Source of the DNA: a virus
IMG/VR virus record: IMGVR_UViG_3300017775_000642
Span: 1-22,133 of that record
Direction: 5' to 3' (one strand)
Length of the DNA stretch: 22,133 nucleotides
Made by a program: the position numbers and the translations under genes. Numbering within the stretch: the stretch's first letter is position 1; every line of letters starts with the position of its first letter. Positions 13,493-21,221 of this stretch are shown here, piece after piece. Below the pieces are notes generated by a model. That model made no database searches and had not been told where the DNA came from. It worked only from the letters and a program-made list of their open reading frames with translations.

Positions 13493-16400
13493 TCATGGAT
13501 ACTCCACATCAGCATCTCTAATAGTCAACCTGTACCAACCGTCGTTGTTTTGGTTGTAGACCGAACCTCGCAGTACATAGTCTCCCGCAGAAAGTTCTCT
13601 CTCAATACGACTATCCCAAGAGTCAGACACATTATCTATAACTGCGTCACCGTTAGAGAGCGTCACATTCGGAGTTTCATCTACGTCTTCTGCGCTGCTT
13701 GGCGGGTTATTGCAGGTATTCCCGCAATCCCTACCCCCATCGTCGTCGGATTCAATGCTGCCGCCAACCGTTATTTCTGATGTGTCTCCTGAATGTTCGC
13801 CGTCATCTGAATCAGTGTCGTGATTGAGGAAGATGTAGGGATCTCCGTATGGGCCACTGTTGAACGCCGCTTGGGTCATATTCGTTTCAGCATCAATACG
13901 AATATCCATAAGCCCATCACCGTCTTCACAGTCACAGGCTTCGTTTTCTTCTGCTGCGGTCGGTACGGAAAATGCAACAGCGGTCATATCGTTGCTGCGG
14001 TGATTGGATTCGATAATGCACCAGTCTCCTAGCCCGGTAAATCCACCCTGAGAACAGGACTGAGGTACAGGGTCGGCAACAGTTGTTACCACAGTGGAGG
14101 TGCTGGTTGTATCCCCTACGGTGACTGTTGTTTGAGACGGTTCCCACGTTACGGTTTGCTGACAGGAAGCAAGTTGTCCGTCGCTATAGGTGCAGAATTG
14201 ATTGCTTACACCGGCTTGAGAGATTGCCGTGGTGGTGTCCACATACGAATTGTCTGTTGTGGTAACCGTTGTCTCTGTGGTGTACCAATAATCGTCTGAG
14301 GCTAAGTCAAGTACAGCCGATGAAGTAGCCGTAACCAACTGACTGGTCAGATCATTCACTGTGGCACTAGACAGCACTTGAGAAACTGGTGTGTCGATAC
14401 TGGTATAAGTAATCGTTGGATAATAAACGGGAGGCGGGGGAGGGATGTACGCCTCTTGGACTTCTTCGGGGAGGTATTCCTGAGCGACATCTATTGGGAC
14501 TATCCCTGCCTCAACCTCAATGGTGAAGTCAATCCATGTGGTATACCCACCCGGCGGAGTACCCCATTCATCGTAATAAGTAGGATCATTGGCTGCGTCG
14601 TAGTCCTCCCAAGTGTCAAAGCCGCCGGGAGCCATGGAGCAAGCGTCTGTGCCCCTACAGCCTTCATAGGGGTCTACCCACCCCGGTTCCTCTGGTTCCG
14701 GCTCTGGTTCTGGTTCCGGCTCCGGCTCTGGTTCCGGTTCCGGTTCTGGTTCTGGTTCTACTTCTTCTGAAGGCACCTCCTCTTCATCCATTTGCTCTTC
14801 ATCCACTTCTTCTTCTTCAGGTAAAGAGCCGTCGGATTCTGAGTCCTCGTCAACTTCTGGCCATTCTTCCTCATTCCCGTCGCTGTTTATTTCCTCTTCC
14901 AACTCATCTTCCCACAACTCTTGCTGTTCTTCGTCAAAGGCTTGCCAATCTTCTTCCGACCAATCCCACGACTCGCTTGGTGACGGACCCCAGTCCTCTG
15001 GCCATTCATCAAGCCCTTCCTGATCAAGAATCCACTGCTCCTCATCCTCGCCGGTCCAGTTTTCGTCCCCCCACTCATCTTCAAGCCAAGGCTCTTCCCA
15101 GTCGTCGTCAGAGTTACCTTGTTGCTGGTCATCGTCCCACTCCTCAAAAGGCTCCTCTAACTCGCTATCTGATTCTTCGATAGTTTCTTCCGAATCTGGC
15201 CCATCTCCTTCAGTCTCTTCAGATTCAGTCTCTTCTTCAATTCCTTCGCCCTCATCAACTTCTTCTTGTATCTCCTCGCTTCCCTCTGGCTCTTCTTCAA
15301 ATTCCTCTTCCCAAAGTGCTTCCTGTTCTTCGTCATACGTCATCCAATCTTCTTCTGTCCAATCCCAACTGTCACTAGGGGATGGACCCCAATCTTCGGG
15401 CCATTCATCAAGCCCTTCTTGATCAAGAATCCAAGCCTCTTCGTCCTCCCCGGACCATTGTCCAGTTTCCTCTAATGCCTCAATCGTTTCTTCTTCCCAT
15501 TGGTCCAACTCTTCTGGGCTGAGATCCCCAAGGATTTCAAGGAACTCCTGTTCCCGTTCTTCGTCGTAAGCCTGCCAATCGTCTTCTGTCCAATCCCAAG
15601 ACTCGGCAGGAGACGGACCCCAGTCCTCCGGCCATTCTTCAAGTCCCATTTCTTCAAGGATCAACGCTTCCTCATCATCACCCGTCCACTCGTCCCATTC
15701 CTCAAAAGGCTCTTCAACCCACTCCTCCTCAACTTGTTCTTCTTCTTCAACCCATTCTTCTTCTACTTCCTCTTCCCAAGATGCTTCCTCTTCTTCCCAC
15801 AATGCCTGCATTTCTTCGTCGTAAGCCTGCCAGTCACCGTCATCCCACAATGCGGTTTCACTGGGGGACGGACCCCAATCTTCCGGCCACTCCTCAAACC
15901 CTTCCTCTTCAAGAATCCGCGCTTCTTCATCAACCGCCCACTCTTGGTCGTAGGCGTCCCAGTCTTCTTCAGTCCACTCAGCCGATTCCGTGGGTGACGG
16001 ACCCCAATCTTCAGGCCATTCCTCTACGCCCAATTCCTCTAGTAGTTCTTCTTCCCACGCCTCCGGGTTGTCCATCTCCTCTTCCCAGATGGCATCCATT
16101 TCCTCGTCGTAGGTGTCCCAGTCTTCTTCCTCCCACTCCACAGTCTCGGTGGGGGATGGACCCATCAGATCTTCGTTCCATTCCTCCAAACCCATTTCCT
16201 CAAGGATCATCTCCTCTTCTAGTTCGGCGTCGTATTCTTGGAACGCGAAATCCTCTTCGTAATATTCTTCTTCGTACTCCTCCCAGAACTCCTCCTCATC
16301 AAACTCTTCGTGTTCGGCAAAGAACACGGTTCGTTCTTCTTCGACCTCCTCCATAAATGATTCAACTTCTTCAAACAGTTCTTCGACATCGACAGCCTCA

Positions 16401-18508
16401 CCAAAGAGATCGTCCATCAACTCCTGTTCTTCTTCAAACCATTCATCGTCGTATTCGACTTCATCCCACTGCTCGTCTTCCCAATACTCCTCATCCACGC
16501 TGAGAAGGATTTCGATGAAATCAATTTCATCGTCTTCAAATATTTCGGGGGCTTCCCACTCCTCAACTGATTGAATCTCTTCAACGTAAGAAGCACCCAA
16601 CACTTCTTCAATGCGGTCTTCAGCGATCGCTTGGAAATACTCAGCGTCAGAAGCAACCCACGCTTCGATCTCAACTTCTTCTTGTACTATTTCCCCGACT
16701 TCTTCATCGAACACCAGTTCGATAAGAACGGGAACGATTACGGGTTCCGATGGTGGAGGAGGAGTGGTCGATGGTTCATTAGGAATGGTGACAGTTGGCT
16801 CATCGAACACCTGTTCGACAACCCGGTAAGCGGTCATGTCAACCTCTACCTCAGCCAGTACCTCACCTTGATCGTTCTGAATGGCGATATCCAGCATGTC
16901 CCTGACTGGCTCAGGCTCAGGCTCTGGGGCACCGGGCTGCTCAGGTTCTGGCTCCGGGTCCGGGTCCGGTTCTGGTGCAAAGACCACCTCAATCTGCTGA
17001 CCAGACTCCAACTCAATTTCAACCTCTAGGGCATCCACGGCAATCGCTACAGTGGCTTCTTCAATATCAGCAATTTCAATTGCGTCATCAGAGAAGTCCA
17101 ACAACGACTGAACCTCTTCAGGCTCTGTTTCTTCTTCAGGCTGCTCCCACCGCTCAGGCTCCTCTTCCTCCACGATGACGGCTTCGATCTGAATAGATTT
17201 CTCTTCATTCAAAACCAGCAAAGAAAACTTCTGCTCAGTCTCTTCTTCTACCTTTTCCTCTAATGCCTCTTCAATCCTGTCCTTAGTGGAAGTTGGCTTT
17301 TCTACTTCAGGAGTTGGAACGTGGATCTCTTCTACGTCTGCGGAGAATGACTCCACCCCCGGCGGAAGGAATACGAGAACCGGATCAGCGGTACTTGGTC
17401 CTGAAATCAAATAACGATAGGTAGCACCTTCGATTTCATTAACGAACACGCCGTCGTAGTACCCCAGCCTGTCACCTGATTCAGTTTCAATCTTGAGAGC
17501 CATCTGCTTGTCGCCGGAAGCAGCAACAGTAAGCATCGTGCCCGATTCTTCTCCCTCTTCCTGAGGACAGAAACTGCATGTGAATGGGCCAGACCGGGAA
17601 CGCATGGGGGTGAGTTCCATCGTCCCCGTCCCACCAGACCAAGCCTCCGATTGTTCCGTAGGATTGGTCGCAGCGAGGGCGTACAACCACTGGCCGTCGT
17701 TAGATACGTCAATCCAGCGTTCTTCGTTGGGCCAGTTGCTGTCGTATATGTAGATTCTGTAACCACCGGCCATTTCTTCGACCCGGTAAGGGGTGACAGC
17801 GTGTCCGCCCATTTCGCTGTAAATACCGATTGTGAAGCCAGTGTGTGGGTTTCCCCTTTCCGCTTCTGAGAAGTCGTAGAGAAGAACCTCTGCCAACTCC
17901 TTGGGAGACTTTTCTAAATACGAGGAGGCTTCCTGCTGTACCTCCATGGCGAACTGGGTTACATACCAGTAGGCGATTTCAGAGAGGAGGGCCGGATCCT
18001 GTTTGATGAGTTCCGCAACAGTTTGCGTGTTTTGGAAAGTCGCAAGGGTTTCTATGTCGCCTGCGAGGCGGAGGCTCAACACTGCCAAGCCTTCGCACAA
18101 TCCTCCACGCATTGACTTGTTGGCCTGAGACATCAACTGCAAGATCACCGGGTACGGCGTACATTGACCGTCGGTTACATCTGAACAGACTTGGTTGTCG
18201 CCATACAGACGACGCGCCATGTTTACTGTCAGGTCTGCCGGTGCCTCGCCACCACCAAAGTTCTCAAATGAGAAGGTGTCCTCATTGGCCGTGTAATCCG
18301 GAATGGAATGATCCGCTAGGGGAACTTCTTCAAGAATTTTTGGAGTGATGGTCGTAGTCGGAACGACCAAACCAGTGGTCGTTGTAACCACACTGGTAGT
18401 TGTAGGAGGAAAGAGAGTGGTCGTCGGCGCGTCAGGATCTCCGGCAGGAGAGGAGCATCCGAAGAAGAACAGCGACCCCGCGAGCAGAGTGGCGATAAAC
18501 CGTTTCAC
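13493..18508 (-). CDS. Giant acidic surface lipoprotein with papain-like domain and EEWPEDWGPSP repeats
   Basis: 1671 residues, GTG start at 18508, five bases after the upstream gene. Residues 1-18 (MKRFIATLLAGSLFFFGC) are a lipoprotein signal with C18 as probable lipid site. Residues 28-54 are a Thr/Pro-rich stalk. Residues ~95-285 look like a papain-like cysteine peptidase: GGLCEGLA (C137), GGHAVTPYRV (H236) and IYIYDSNWP (D256, N258). After K437 no lysine occurs in the remaining 1234 residues, while Glu, Asp and Trp abound. Six ~35-residue repeats lie at 768-1194 (see separate entry), a run of (Glu-Pro)11 starts near 1251, and a Thr/Ser-rich region follows. CDCEDGDGLMDI near 1520 is a calcium-loop-like motif. 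The C-terminal ~80 residues (GDAVIDNVSDSWD, SAGDYVLRG, GWYRLTI) resemble a PPC domain. It is probably exported and tethered to the host membrane. Its role is unknown: wall remodelling, exclusion, or adhesion. Confidence 0.85.
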   Translation of the reverse strand: MKRFIATLLAGSLFFFGCSSPAGDPDAPTTTLFPPTTTSVVTTTTGLVVPTTTITPKILEEVPLADHSIPDYTANEDTFSFENFGGGEAPADLTVNMARRLYGDNQVCSDVTDGQCTPYPVILQLMSQANKSMRGGLCEGLAVLSLRLAGDIETLATFQNTQTVAELIKQDPALLSEIAYWYVTQFAMEVQQEASSYLEKSPKELAEVLLYDFSEAERGNPHTGFTIGIYSEMGGHAVTPYRVEEMAGGYRIYIYDSNWPNEERWIDVSNDGQWLYALAATNPTEQSEAWSGGTGTMELTPMRSRSGPFTCSFCPQEEGEESGTMLTVAASGDKQMALKIETESGDRLGYYDGVFVNEIEGATYRYLISGPSTADPVLVFLPPGVESFSADVEEIHVPTPEVEKPTSTKDRIEEALEEKVEEETEQKFSLLVLNEEKSIQIEAVIVEEEEPERWEQPEEETEPEEVQSLLDFSDDAIEIADIEEATVAIAVDALEVEIELESGQQIEVVFAPEPDPDPEPEPEQPGAPEPEPEPVRDMLDIAIQNDQGEVLAEVEVDMTAYRVVEQVFDEPTVTIPNEPSTTPPPPSEPVIVPVLIELVFDEEVGEIVQEEVEIEAWVASDAEYFQAIAEDRIEEVLGASYVEEIQSVEEWEAPEIFEDDEIDFIEILLSVDEEYWEDEQWDEVEYDDEWFEEEQELMDDLFGEAVDVEELFEEVESFMEEVEEERTVFFAEHEEFDEEEFWEEYEEEYYEEDFAFQEYDAELEEEMILEEMGLEEWNEDLMGPSPTETVEWEEEDWDTYDEEMDAIWEEEMDNPEAWEEELLEELGVEEWPEDWGPSPTESAEWTEEDWDAYDQEWAVDEEARILEEEGFEEWPEDWGPSPSETALWDDGDWQAYDEEMQALWEEEEASWEEEVEEEWVEEEEQVEEEWVEEPFEEWDEWTGDDEEALILEEMGLEEWPEDWGPSPAESWDWTEDDWQAYDEEREQEFLEILGDLSPEELDQWEEETIEALEETGQWSGEDEEAWILDQEGLDEWPEDWGPSPSDSWDWTEEDWMTYDEEQEALWEEEFEEEPEGSEEIQEEVDEGEGIEEETESEETEGDGPDSEETIEESDSELEEPFEEWDDDQQQGNSDDDWEEPWLEDEWGDENWTGEDEEQWILDQEGLDEWPEDWGPSPSESWDWSEEDWQAFDEEQQELWEDELEEEINSDGNEEEWPEVDEDSESDGSLPEEEEVDEEQMDEEEVPSEEVEPEPEPEPEPEPEPEPEPEPEPEEPGWVDPYEGCRGTDACSMAPGGFDTWEDYDAANDPTYYDEWGTPPGGYTTWIDFTIEVEAGIVPIDVAQEYLPEEVQEAYIPPPPPVYYPTITYTSIDTPVSQVLSSATVNDLTSQLVTATSSAVLDLASDDYWYTTETTVTTTDNSYVDTTTAISQAGVSNQFCTYSDGQLASCQQTVTWEPSQTTVTVGDTTSTSTVVTTVADPVPQSCSQGGFTGLGDWCIIESNHRSNDMTAVAFSVPTAAEENEACDCEDGDGLMDIRIDAETNMTQAAFNSGPYGDPYIFLNHDTDSDDGEHSGDTSEITVGGSIESDDDGGRDCGNTCNNPPSSAEDVDETPNVTLSNGDAVIDNVSDSWDSRIERELSAGDYVLRGSVYNQNNDGWYRLTIRDADVEYP
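14690..14758 (-). repeat. Glu-Pro dipeptide tract, (EP)11
   Basis: The minus strand encodes eleven consecutive Glu-Pro pairs (gaa/gag cca/ccg variation), then EEPGW. A shorter, Asp-containing version, EPDPDPEPEPE plus APEPEPEP, is at about 16909-16975. Synonymous codons vary, so the peptide seems to be conserved rather than recently expanded. EP tracts are rigid rod-like spacers. Confidence 0.85.
14927..16207 (-). repeat. Six-copy protein repeat (I/L)LEEMGLEEWPEDWGPSP...YDEE
   Basis: Copies, 5' to 3' on the minus strand, begin at 16207, 16045, 15916, 15661, 15430 and 15031, each about 105 nt (108 in the first). The invariant core is GPSP preceded by EEW/DEW-(P)EDW and followed by (S/T)E(S/T)-x-x-W-x-x-x-DW-x-x-(Y/F)D(E/Q)E. 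Unit spacing is 162, 129, 255, 231 and 399 nt, filled by variable Glu/Trp-rich linkers, so it is not a simple tandem. The first copy is the most diverged (NEDLM for PEDW), and copies 5 and 6 (ILDQEGLDEW) are closest to each other, suggesting late duplication. Third positions differ between copies. Confidence 0.9.
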
Positions 18509-18512
18509 GGCT

Positions 18513-18965
18513 CTACCGCTTTTTGCGTTTACTCTGGTACCAGAAAAGAAGTGCGATTAAAACAAGTAACCCAGCGGCGACACAAATGACAGTTACCGAT
18601 CCACCCGGTGCGCCACTCATGTCTAAAGAAAAGTTCTTCGTTCCTCCGCCAAGAAGATCATTTTCCGCTTTCAATTCTGCTACGGCTTCTTCCAGTTGCT
18701 GCACTTGATACCCAAGTGCAGCCTCCTCGCCGGATGATTGCCATATAAAGCCAAAGGCTCCGGAAACTGCTGCGGGCAGACCAAGGACATAAGCGATGTT
18801 GTCTTTGATTCGGTCAATCAGGCTCGTGGCTTTGCCAGTTGCCTTTTTGGCCGTATCGAAGACACCACCACCCACATCCGGGTCTGCCCCAGCGTCCGTC
18901 TCTTCTAGGGGCTGCGAAAGTAATTTCGCAACCTCGTCAAGACGTTTCCGCAGATCCCCATCCAT
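18513..18965 (-). CDS. Bitopic membrane protein with coiled coil, envelope block
   Basis: 150 residues from the ATG at 18965, with AAGGGG 6 nt upstream; the reading from 18992 has none. The N-terminal 25 residues are amphipathic (DLRKRLDEVAKLLSQPLEE). A moderately hydrophobic segment is at 57-75 (IAYVLGLPAAVSGAFGFIW), a coiled coil at 80-105 (LGYQVQQLEEAVAELKAEND), a Gly-rich linker, and a strong TM helix at 122-144 (SVTVICVAAGLLVLIALLFW) followed by the basic tail YQSKRKKR. The gene lies between the r1t-like holin and the giant lipoprotein, five bases before the latter. It could anchor or export the lipoprotein or act in lysis. No family recognised. Confidence 0.7.
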   Translation of the reverse strand: MDGDLRKRLDEVAKLLSQPLEETDAGADPDVGGGVFDTAKKATGKATSLIDRIKDNIAYVLGLPAAVSGAFGFIWQSSGEEAALGYQVQQLEEAVAELKAENDLLGGGTKNFSLDMSGAPGGSVTVICVAAGLLVLIALLFWYQSKRKKR

Positions 18966-19025
18966 AACAACCCCTTTTGAGCATACATGCACTCAAGTCG
19001 TTATAGATGTTACCTGCTGATTCCA

Positions 19026-19045
19026 TACAGAAACGTACAGAAATG
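19026..19045. repeat. Tandem 10-bp near-repeat TACAGAAACG / TACAGAAATG
   Basis: Two adjacent 10-bp units, identical but for one base, lie in the 103-bp gap between the holin and the bitopic gene, upstream of the latter. This may be a helical-turn-spaced operator or chance. Confidence 0.35.
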
Positions 19046-19068
19046 GTTGTCTTTTTTGTCTTGCAACC

Positions 19069-19275
19069 TTATGAAAGCATCGACGGTGAACGATCACCAA
19101 ACTTGCTTGCAGCCCAGCCCTTGATAACTGCGACCCCTGCTGACACACCGGCCATCAGAATCATCTTCCAGTTATCTACGCCAAGATCCATGACGCTGTT
19201 AGTACCCATGGCACCAATAGCGGCCTGAATAAAGGTTGCAATGGTACGTTCAGCCAAATCTTTGTATTCAGCCAT
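19069..19275 (-). CDS. r1t-type holin
   Basis: 68 residues; GAGG lies 7 nt before the ATG. The sequence follows the r1t holin family closely: an N-terminal KDLAERTIATFIQAAIGAMG helix (compare W-x-D-x-xER-x-x-x-TFxQ), then a polar connector with D-x-GVDNW, a second hydrophobic segment KMILMAGVSAGVAVIKGWAA, and a short end in SKFGDRSPS. Two TM segments and about 70 residues are usual. These holins form the lethal lesion in the cytoplasmic membrane that triggers lysis in phages of Gram-positive, notably actinobacterial, hosts. It is the first gene of the leftward block leading to the giant lipoprotein. No endolysin was recognised in the window. Confidence 0.82.
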   Translation of the reverse strand: MAEYKDLAERTIATFIQAAIGAMGTNSVMDLGVDNWKMILMAGVSAGVAVIKGWAASKFGDRSPSMLS

Positions 19276-19405
19276 GCGTTAACCTCATTCCTTCGCCTGT
19301 TAAGAAAGGTCTTGCGACCAACTTCAATATTACTATCTCTGACCCCCGGCTAAATGGACGTATACTGTTATCGCAGATGTGTACCTGTCGTGGCTCATTT
19401 TGGAT

Positions 19406-19411
19406 TATGCT
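19406..19411 (+). promoter_or_regulatory. Candidate -10 (TATGCT) within shared ATTATGCTA motif, rightward block
   Basis: Second copy of ATTATGCTA (19404-19412), 41 nt before the ATG at 19453. It lies in the 177-bp divergent region between the holin and the rightward gene block, the longest non-coding gap in the window. TATAGT follows directly at 19411-19416 and is an alternative -10. Confidence 0.4.
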
Positions 19412-19452
19412 ATAGTCCGACTAGAGCCGTATCTACAAAAGAGGTTTCTTCT

Positions 19453-19680
19453 ATGGATTTCAGTAGCATTATGACAACAGCAACAAAAACCACTGCATTG
19501 AATGCGGTTATCGCTGATAAAGAGGGGGAAATTTATCGCTTGTCTTGGGCTTTGGGTATCGACCCCGACGACCTTGCAGCGGACTACGCCGCTCCCGCTG
19601 ATCCGGAAACAGCAGAAACACGACTAGAAGACACACTTACTAGTCTCGCCACCGTGAAAGCAGCGCTCGCAGCATTATAG
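19453..19680 (+). CDS. Small protein with RLSW-G-DPDDL motif, paralog A
   Basis: 75 residues from the ATG at 19453, with AGAGG 8 nt upstream; a longer reading from 19354 would run over the promoter region. The core is AVIADKEGEIYRLSWALGID followed by PDDLAADYAAPA and a helical end (ETRLEDTLTSLATVKAAL). The gene at 21222-21467 has the same order, so the two are paralogs. The pattern is helix, conserved loop with WxxGxDPDDL, YxAPA, then helix, suggesting a small helical hairpin. No known family. It opens the rightward operon. Confidence 0.75.
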   Translation: MDFSSIMTTATKTTALNAVIADKEGEIYRLSWALGIDPDDLAADYAAPADPETAETRLEDTLTSLATVKAALAAL

Positions 19681-19692
19681 GGGTTGGATCGA

Positions 19693-19902
19693 ATGGCTTT
19701 AACAGAAGCAGAAGTAACCGCCGCAAAGGCAGACGCTAAAAAATTCTTAGAATATTCCACCCAAGCACTCGCACTTGCGTTGGGTGTCACATCAGACGAA
19801 ATCTCTAGTTCTTTAGTAATCCCTGTCGCATCAGACCATACCAACTATGAGGCATATGATTGCCTCAAGAAACAGGCTGCTGCTTTGGAGGCATTGGCAT
19901 GA
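19693..19902 (+). CDS. Hypothetical 69-residue helical protein
   Basis: The ATG at 19693 follows the preceding stop by 12 bp. Sequence: MALTEAEVTAAKADAKKFLE, then YSTQALALALGVTSDEISSS and DHTNYEAYDCLKKQAAALEA. It is almost entirely helical and Ala-rich, with a central GVTSDEISS turn. The stop overlaps the next start (ATGA). Its general size and arrangement are like the RLSW-type neighbours, but no residue-level similarity was seen. Confidence 0.65.
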   Translation: MALTEAEVTAAKADAKKFLEYSTQALALALGVTSDEISSSLVIPVASDHTNYEAYDCLKKQAAALEALA

Positions 19903-20147
19903 GTTATCCAGAACCGCGAATGTTCGTACCAGAAGTCTCTCAGGTTGCCCTTGCAAAAAGTAAAAATCGGGCTGTTGCCGAAACCAGCCATCGTGACGAT
20001 ATGCCCGGAAGCGATCAGGCTTTTGAAACTGAAATAAATCGGGATGATGACATCCCACGTTGGAATAATGTATTAAACGCTACTGAATTTGTATCAGACC
20101 AATACACCATGTTTTGCCGTCGGAACACTGAAAGTACCAACGTTTAG
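19899..20147 (+). CDS. Hypothetical 82-residue charged protein
   Basis: The ATG at 19899 (MSYPEPRMFVPEVSQVALAK) overlaps the previous stop and has GGAGG 8 nt upstream, which fixes the start over an in-frame ATG at 19860. The middle is Asp-rich (SHRDDMPGSDQAFETEINRD), and the end contains WNNVLNATEFVSDQYTMFCR. No TM, signal or family recognised; probably partly disordered. Confidence 0.65.
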   Translation: MSYPEPRMFVPEVSQVALAKSKNRAVAETSHRDDMPGSDQAFETEINRDDDIPRWNNVLNATEFVSDQYTMFCRRNTESTNV

Positions 20148-20161
20148 TCGAAAGAATAATT

Positions 20162-20464
20162 ATGGCTTTACGAAACAGTTGGGAAGAAGCAGGATCCCTT
20201 TACGACCCCGCGAAACATCTGAGCGCTACTGAATTCAACTTGGCTGTCCTCATGTTTATTATTGGTTTGGATTGGGAGGACGAAGCCACTATAACTTTTG
20301 ACGACATTATCAATGGCATTCGTGACAACTACACTGGCGGCGACAACGCCAGAACACTAGCGATCGACACTGCCGCAAATTCGTATCTTGAAACTGAACG
20401 ATCTCTTTTGCTTCAACTCGCTCGTCGGGCACATCGCCAACGTCAAATAGCAGAGGCAGCGTAA
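20162..20464 (+). CDS. Hypothetical 100-residue helical protein
   Basis: ATG at 20162 with only weak GAAAGAA upstream. MALRNSWEEAGSLYDPAKHL is followed by SATEFNLAVLMFIIGLDWED, a helix with one hydrophobic stretch too short for certain membrane insertion, and a long C-terminal basic helix (ERSLLLQLARRAHRQRQIAE). The A of its stop codon is shared with the start of the next gene (TAATG), so the two are translationally coupled. Family unknown. Confidence 0.65.
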   Translation: MALRNSWEEAGSLYDPAKHLSATEFNLAVLMFIIGLDWEDEATITFDDIINGIRDNYTGGDNARTLAIDTAANSYLETERSLLLQLARRAHRQRQIAEAA

Positions 20465-21213
20465 TGTCTAGTCATTGGTTTGAAACCGGTCGCATCGCTC
20501 AAGAATTTTCCAATAGCCCTAATATTGATACAGACATGGTTAGCGACTACGCAACTTCCGTACTTGCACATTATGACGCAATCAATATGGACCGCAGAAG
20601 TATCGCCATCTCTGACGATTACGCACTCATCCAGTATGAGACTTACCAAAACCCTGATCCGAATTGGGCTGCGATGATGTGGATCGCCTACACGACTGAA
20701 AGCATGGTCGTGGACATGCTGGACACCGGGGGGACTCTGAAAATACTTACTCCCATTTTCGTTCCCCTTGTCACACTGTTCGATGACCTTGAGAACACAG
20801 GACGAGAGTACACATTTGTAAACAATTGGAATCTTCACCACTTTGAACAGTTCGCTCTCACACAACCAGCCGTGGCAGCGAACTATCCCGACGCACGATA
20901 TTCAGCAGTAGACGAACAGGACATCCTTGACGGATCTTTGGCCGGAACTTACGACGTTGTGCGAAGCACTCCCATAGGGTTCTTTGGCCCAAATACAAAA
21001 CTTCTAGATGCCTATTTGGACACACTCAAAGTTGGCGGTGTAATGATTTGGTTTGAGTCTAGCGAATGGACATCCATTTACGCTAATGGACTATCCCAGA
21101 CACATACTAGTTTTTATACACGATTCGCTAAACATCTTGCCGCAAAAACCGACTTCACCGTCTATCATATACCGATGGAACATGGCGTAACTGTCTGCAA
21201 AAGAACGTCGTAG
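20464..21213 (+). CDS. Unknown 249-residue protein, possibly a degenerate methyltransferase fold
   Basis: TAATG overlap with the upstream gene. The C-terminal half has a Rossmann-type end: GTYDVVRSTPIGFFGPNTKL, then LLDAYLDTLKVGGVMIWFES, which matches strand 4, helix D and the LxxGGxMI strand 5 of SAM methyltransferases. The place of motif I (residues ~78-90, VDMLDTGGTLKILTP) lacks the GxGxG loop, so SAM binding is doubtful. The protein also has DEQDILDGSLAG, which would be strand 3/loop. Alternatives are a non-catalytic relative or another alpha/beta fold. It is the largest complete gene of the rightward operon. Confidence 0.6.
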   Translation: MSSHWFETGRIAQEFSNSPNIDTDMVSDYATSVLAHYDAINMDRRSIAISDDYALIQYETYQNPDPNWAAMMWIAYTTESMVVDMLDTGGTLKILTPIFVPLVTLFDDLENTGREYTFVNNWNLHHFEQFALTQPAVAANYPDARYSAVDEQDILDGSLAGTYDVVRSTPIGFFGPNTKLLDAYLDTLKVGGVMIWFESSEWTSIYANGLSQTHTSFYTRFAKHLAAKTDFTVYHIPMEHGVTVCKRTS

Positions 21214-21221
21214 GGATAATC

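Noticed and set aside
14378-16356. Several long plus-strand open frames (for example 15500-15997 and 15781-16356), rich in Phe/Pro/Arg
   Set aside because: They are antisense to the Glu/Trp repeats of the giant lipoprotein. GAA/GAG/TGG-rich coding DNA is free of stops on the other strand. They have no ribosome sites and a composition typical of shadow frames.
19050-19068. GGTTG...CAACC inverted repeat after the holin stop, near a T-run, as a terminator
   Set aside because: Only a 5-bp stem with a 14-nt loop that contains the T-run itself; not a normal intrinsic terminator.
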